DNA of 7,338 bases from an uncultured Lachnospiraceae bacterium (GTDB taxonomy: Bacteria > Bacillota > Clostridia > Lachnospirales > Lachnospiraceae). Under the pieces are notes generated by a model that ran no database searches, was not told the DNA's origin, and saw only the letters and a program-made list of their open reading frames with translations. Position numbers and translations under genes: made by a program. The stretch covers positions 1 to 7,338 of the forward strand of contig CAKRJK010000068.1 in NCBI GenBank assembly GCA_934351705.1. The letters run 5' to 3'. Shown in pieces: positions 6,416-7,338 of this stretch (its first letter is position 1; the number at the start of each line of letters is the position of its first letter).

Positions 6416-7338
6416 TTAATGAGTTTTGCGGTTGATGTATTCGGTTTTGTATTTTGAGTAAATGATTTTTTGATTCAGATATAATCCGTAGTAGCCGGAA
6501 AGCATGTAGCTGAGAGCTGCCGCAAGCAGGAAAAACGGCATTCCGTTATAACCGAACAGTTCAAAGCTGATTAAGAGCGAGGTGATCGGACAGTTTGTCA
6601 CACCGCAGAAAACCGACACCATACCGACTGCTGCGGCGAGTGACGGGGAAAATCCGATGAGGGTTCCGAATAAGTATCCGAAGGTTCCGCCGATAAAAAA
6701 GGAAGGCACGATTTCACCGCCCTTATAGCCTGCGGCAAGTGTGACCGCAGTAAAAATCATTTTCAGTAAAAAGGAGAGAGCGGGGATTTTTTTGCCCGCA
6801 AAGCAATCCGATAACATGAGGATACCAGAGCCGTTGTAGCTTTGATTTCCCACAAGCAAAGTAAAAATCACAATCAGACAACCGCCGGCAAATACACGGA
6901 GGTAACGATTCGGAAATATTTTTTTGAAAAGGGACTCTGTGCGGTGCAGTAAGATACAGAACAGGATACTGACTAAGGCACAAAGGATGGCAAGGATTGC
7001 CACAAGTCCTGCGTGTTTTACGGAAAAAGCGGGAATACTCTTTAAATAAAAAGTGTCCGGTACGATTCCCATATGTGCTGCGACACCTCTTGCTACAAGG
7101 GAGGAGATCACACACGGCACCAGTGCGGAATAGTGCATGATACCGACGCTTACCACCTCAATCGAAAAGATGGCGGCTGCCATCGGTGTACCGAACAGAG
7201 AGGAAAACGCAGCGGACATTCCGCACATGATCATGACGTGGCGGTCACGATCATTAAAATGAAATAATTTTCCAAGCGAAGCACCGATACTTCCTCCGAG
7301 CTGTAATGCGGCACCCTCGCGTCCGGCAGAACCGCCGG
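6416..7338 (-). CDS. CLC-family chloride channel/antiporter, 5' part outside window
   Basis: The open frame runs to the window edge; 307 codons are visible and the N-terminal part, including any GSGIP anion-filter motif, is missing. The ATG at 7234 is internal, because the frame continues upstream through GGSAGREGAALQLGG (7292-7336), the CLC motif usually written GREGP, which carries the external gating glutamate. Then come FGTPMAAAIFSIEVV (helices around the internal site), several TM helices, GGEIVPSFFIGG (6686-6721; equivalent of the GxFxP anion-binding motif), and FCGVTNCPITSLLISFEL (6554-6607) near the end. A tyrosine-rich helix SGYYGLYLNQ probably supplies the central tyrosine. The protein stops soon after, with no CBS or TrkA-C domain. 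CLC dimers pass chloride or exchange it for protons. The position of the internal proton glutamate (E203 in E. coli ClC) appears to be Val (codon 7154-7156), as in animal CLC channels; see findings. It converges on the YhgE operon. Confidence 0.93.
   Translation of the reverse strand, partial: GGSAGREGAALQLGGSIGASLGKLFHFNDRDRHVMIMCGMSAAFSSLFGTPMAAAIFSIEVVSVGIMHYSALVPCVISSLVARGVAAHMGIVPDTFYLKSIPAFSVKHAGLVAILAILCALVSILFCILLHRTESLFKKIFPNRYLRVFAGGCLIVIFTLLVGNQSYNGSGILMLSDCFAGKKIPALSFLLKMIFTAVTLAAGYKGGEIVPSFFIGGTFGYLFGTLIGFSPSLAAAVGMVSVFCGVTNCPITSLLISFELFGYNGMPFFLLAAALSYMLSGYYGLYLNQKIIYSKYKTEYINRKTH

Noticed and set aside
6723..7115. 130-aa minus-strand open frame within the CLC gene
   Set aside because: It lies in a different frame of the same strand as the CLC gene, is rich in Cys/Arg/His and shows no domain; the CLC frame carries all the conserved motifs.
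7232..7234. ATG at 7234 as the true start of the CLC gene
   Set aside because: The frame stays open upstream to the window edge and encodes the essential GREG motif, so this methionine is internal.

Overview
The window looks like a Lachnospiraceae-type (Clostridia, Bacillota) chromosome. The coding sequence is moderately AT-rich, each newly started gene has a strong GGAGG-type ribosome binding site, genes are packed into short-spaced or overlapping operons, and the protein families present (ECF transporters, paired YhgE/Pip proteins, a CBS-less CLC protein) are common in gut clostridia. The genus is not determined from sequence alone.

Layout: (1) Positions 1-979 hold the end of an ECF-type vitamin transporter operon on the + strand. 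It consists of the C-terminal tail of an ATPase and, overlapping it, an S component (substrate-binding membrane subunit) with an N-terminal extension; the family resemblance suggests a corrinoid/cobalamin substrate (CbrT-like). (2) Positions 980-1242 are non-coding: a weak terminator, a promoter with a TATAAT box, and an 84-nt stretch that folds on paper into a closed multi-stem structure just upstream of the next gene. (3) Positions 1243-6116 form a tight three-gene operon on the + strand: a YhgE/Pip-family membrane protein (717 aa), a small two-TM coiled-coil protein (191 aa) and a second YhgE/Pip-family protein (716 aa). The two large proteins are clear paralogues with the same end domains but different middles. 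(4) Positions 6117-6415 separate convergent genes and hold a very long imperfect inverted repeat (arms about 96 and 92 nt), with a further 14-bp hairpin abutting its right end. (5) Positions 6416-7338 (minus strand) carry the C-terminal two thirds or so of a CLC chloride channel/antiporter, cut by the window edge.

How the parts may work together: the ECF genes are a nutrient importer and look unrelated to the rest. The YhgE/small protein/YhgE operon appears to be a self-contained envelope module of unknown function, probably a membrane complex with long extracellular coiled coils and a cytoplasmic coiled-coil partner. Its structured leader suggests RNA-level control. The best candidates for undescribed biology are this operon with its leader, the long hairpin, and the CLC protein whose usual internal proton glutamate is replaced by valine.
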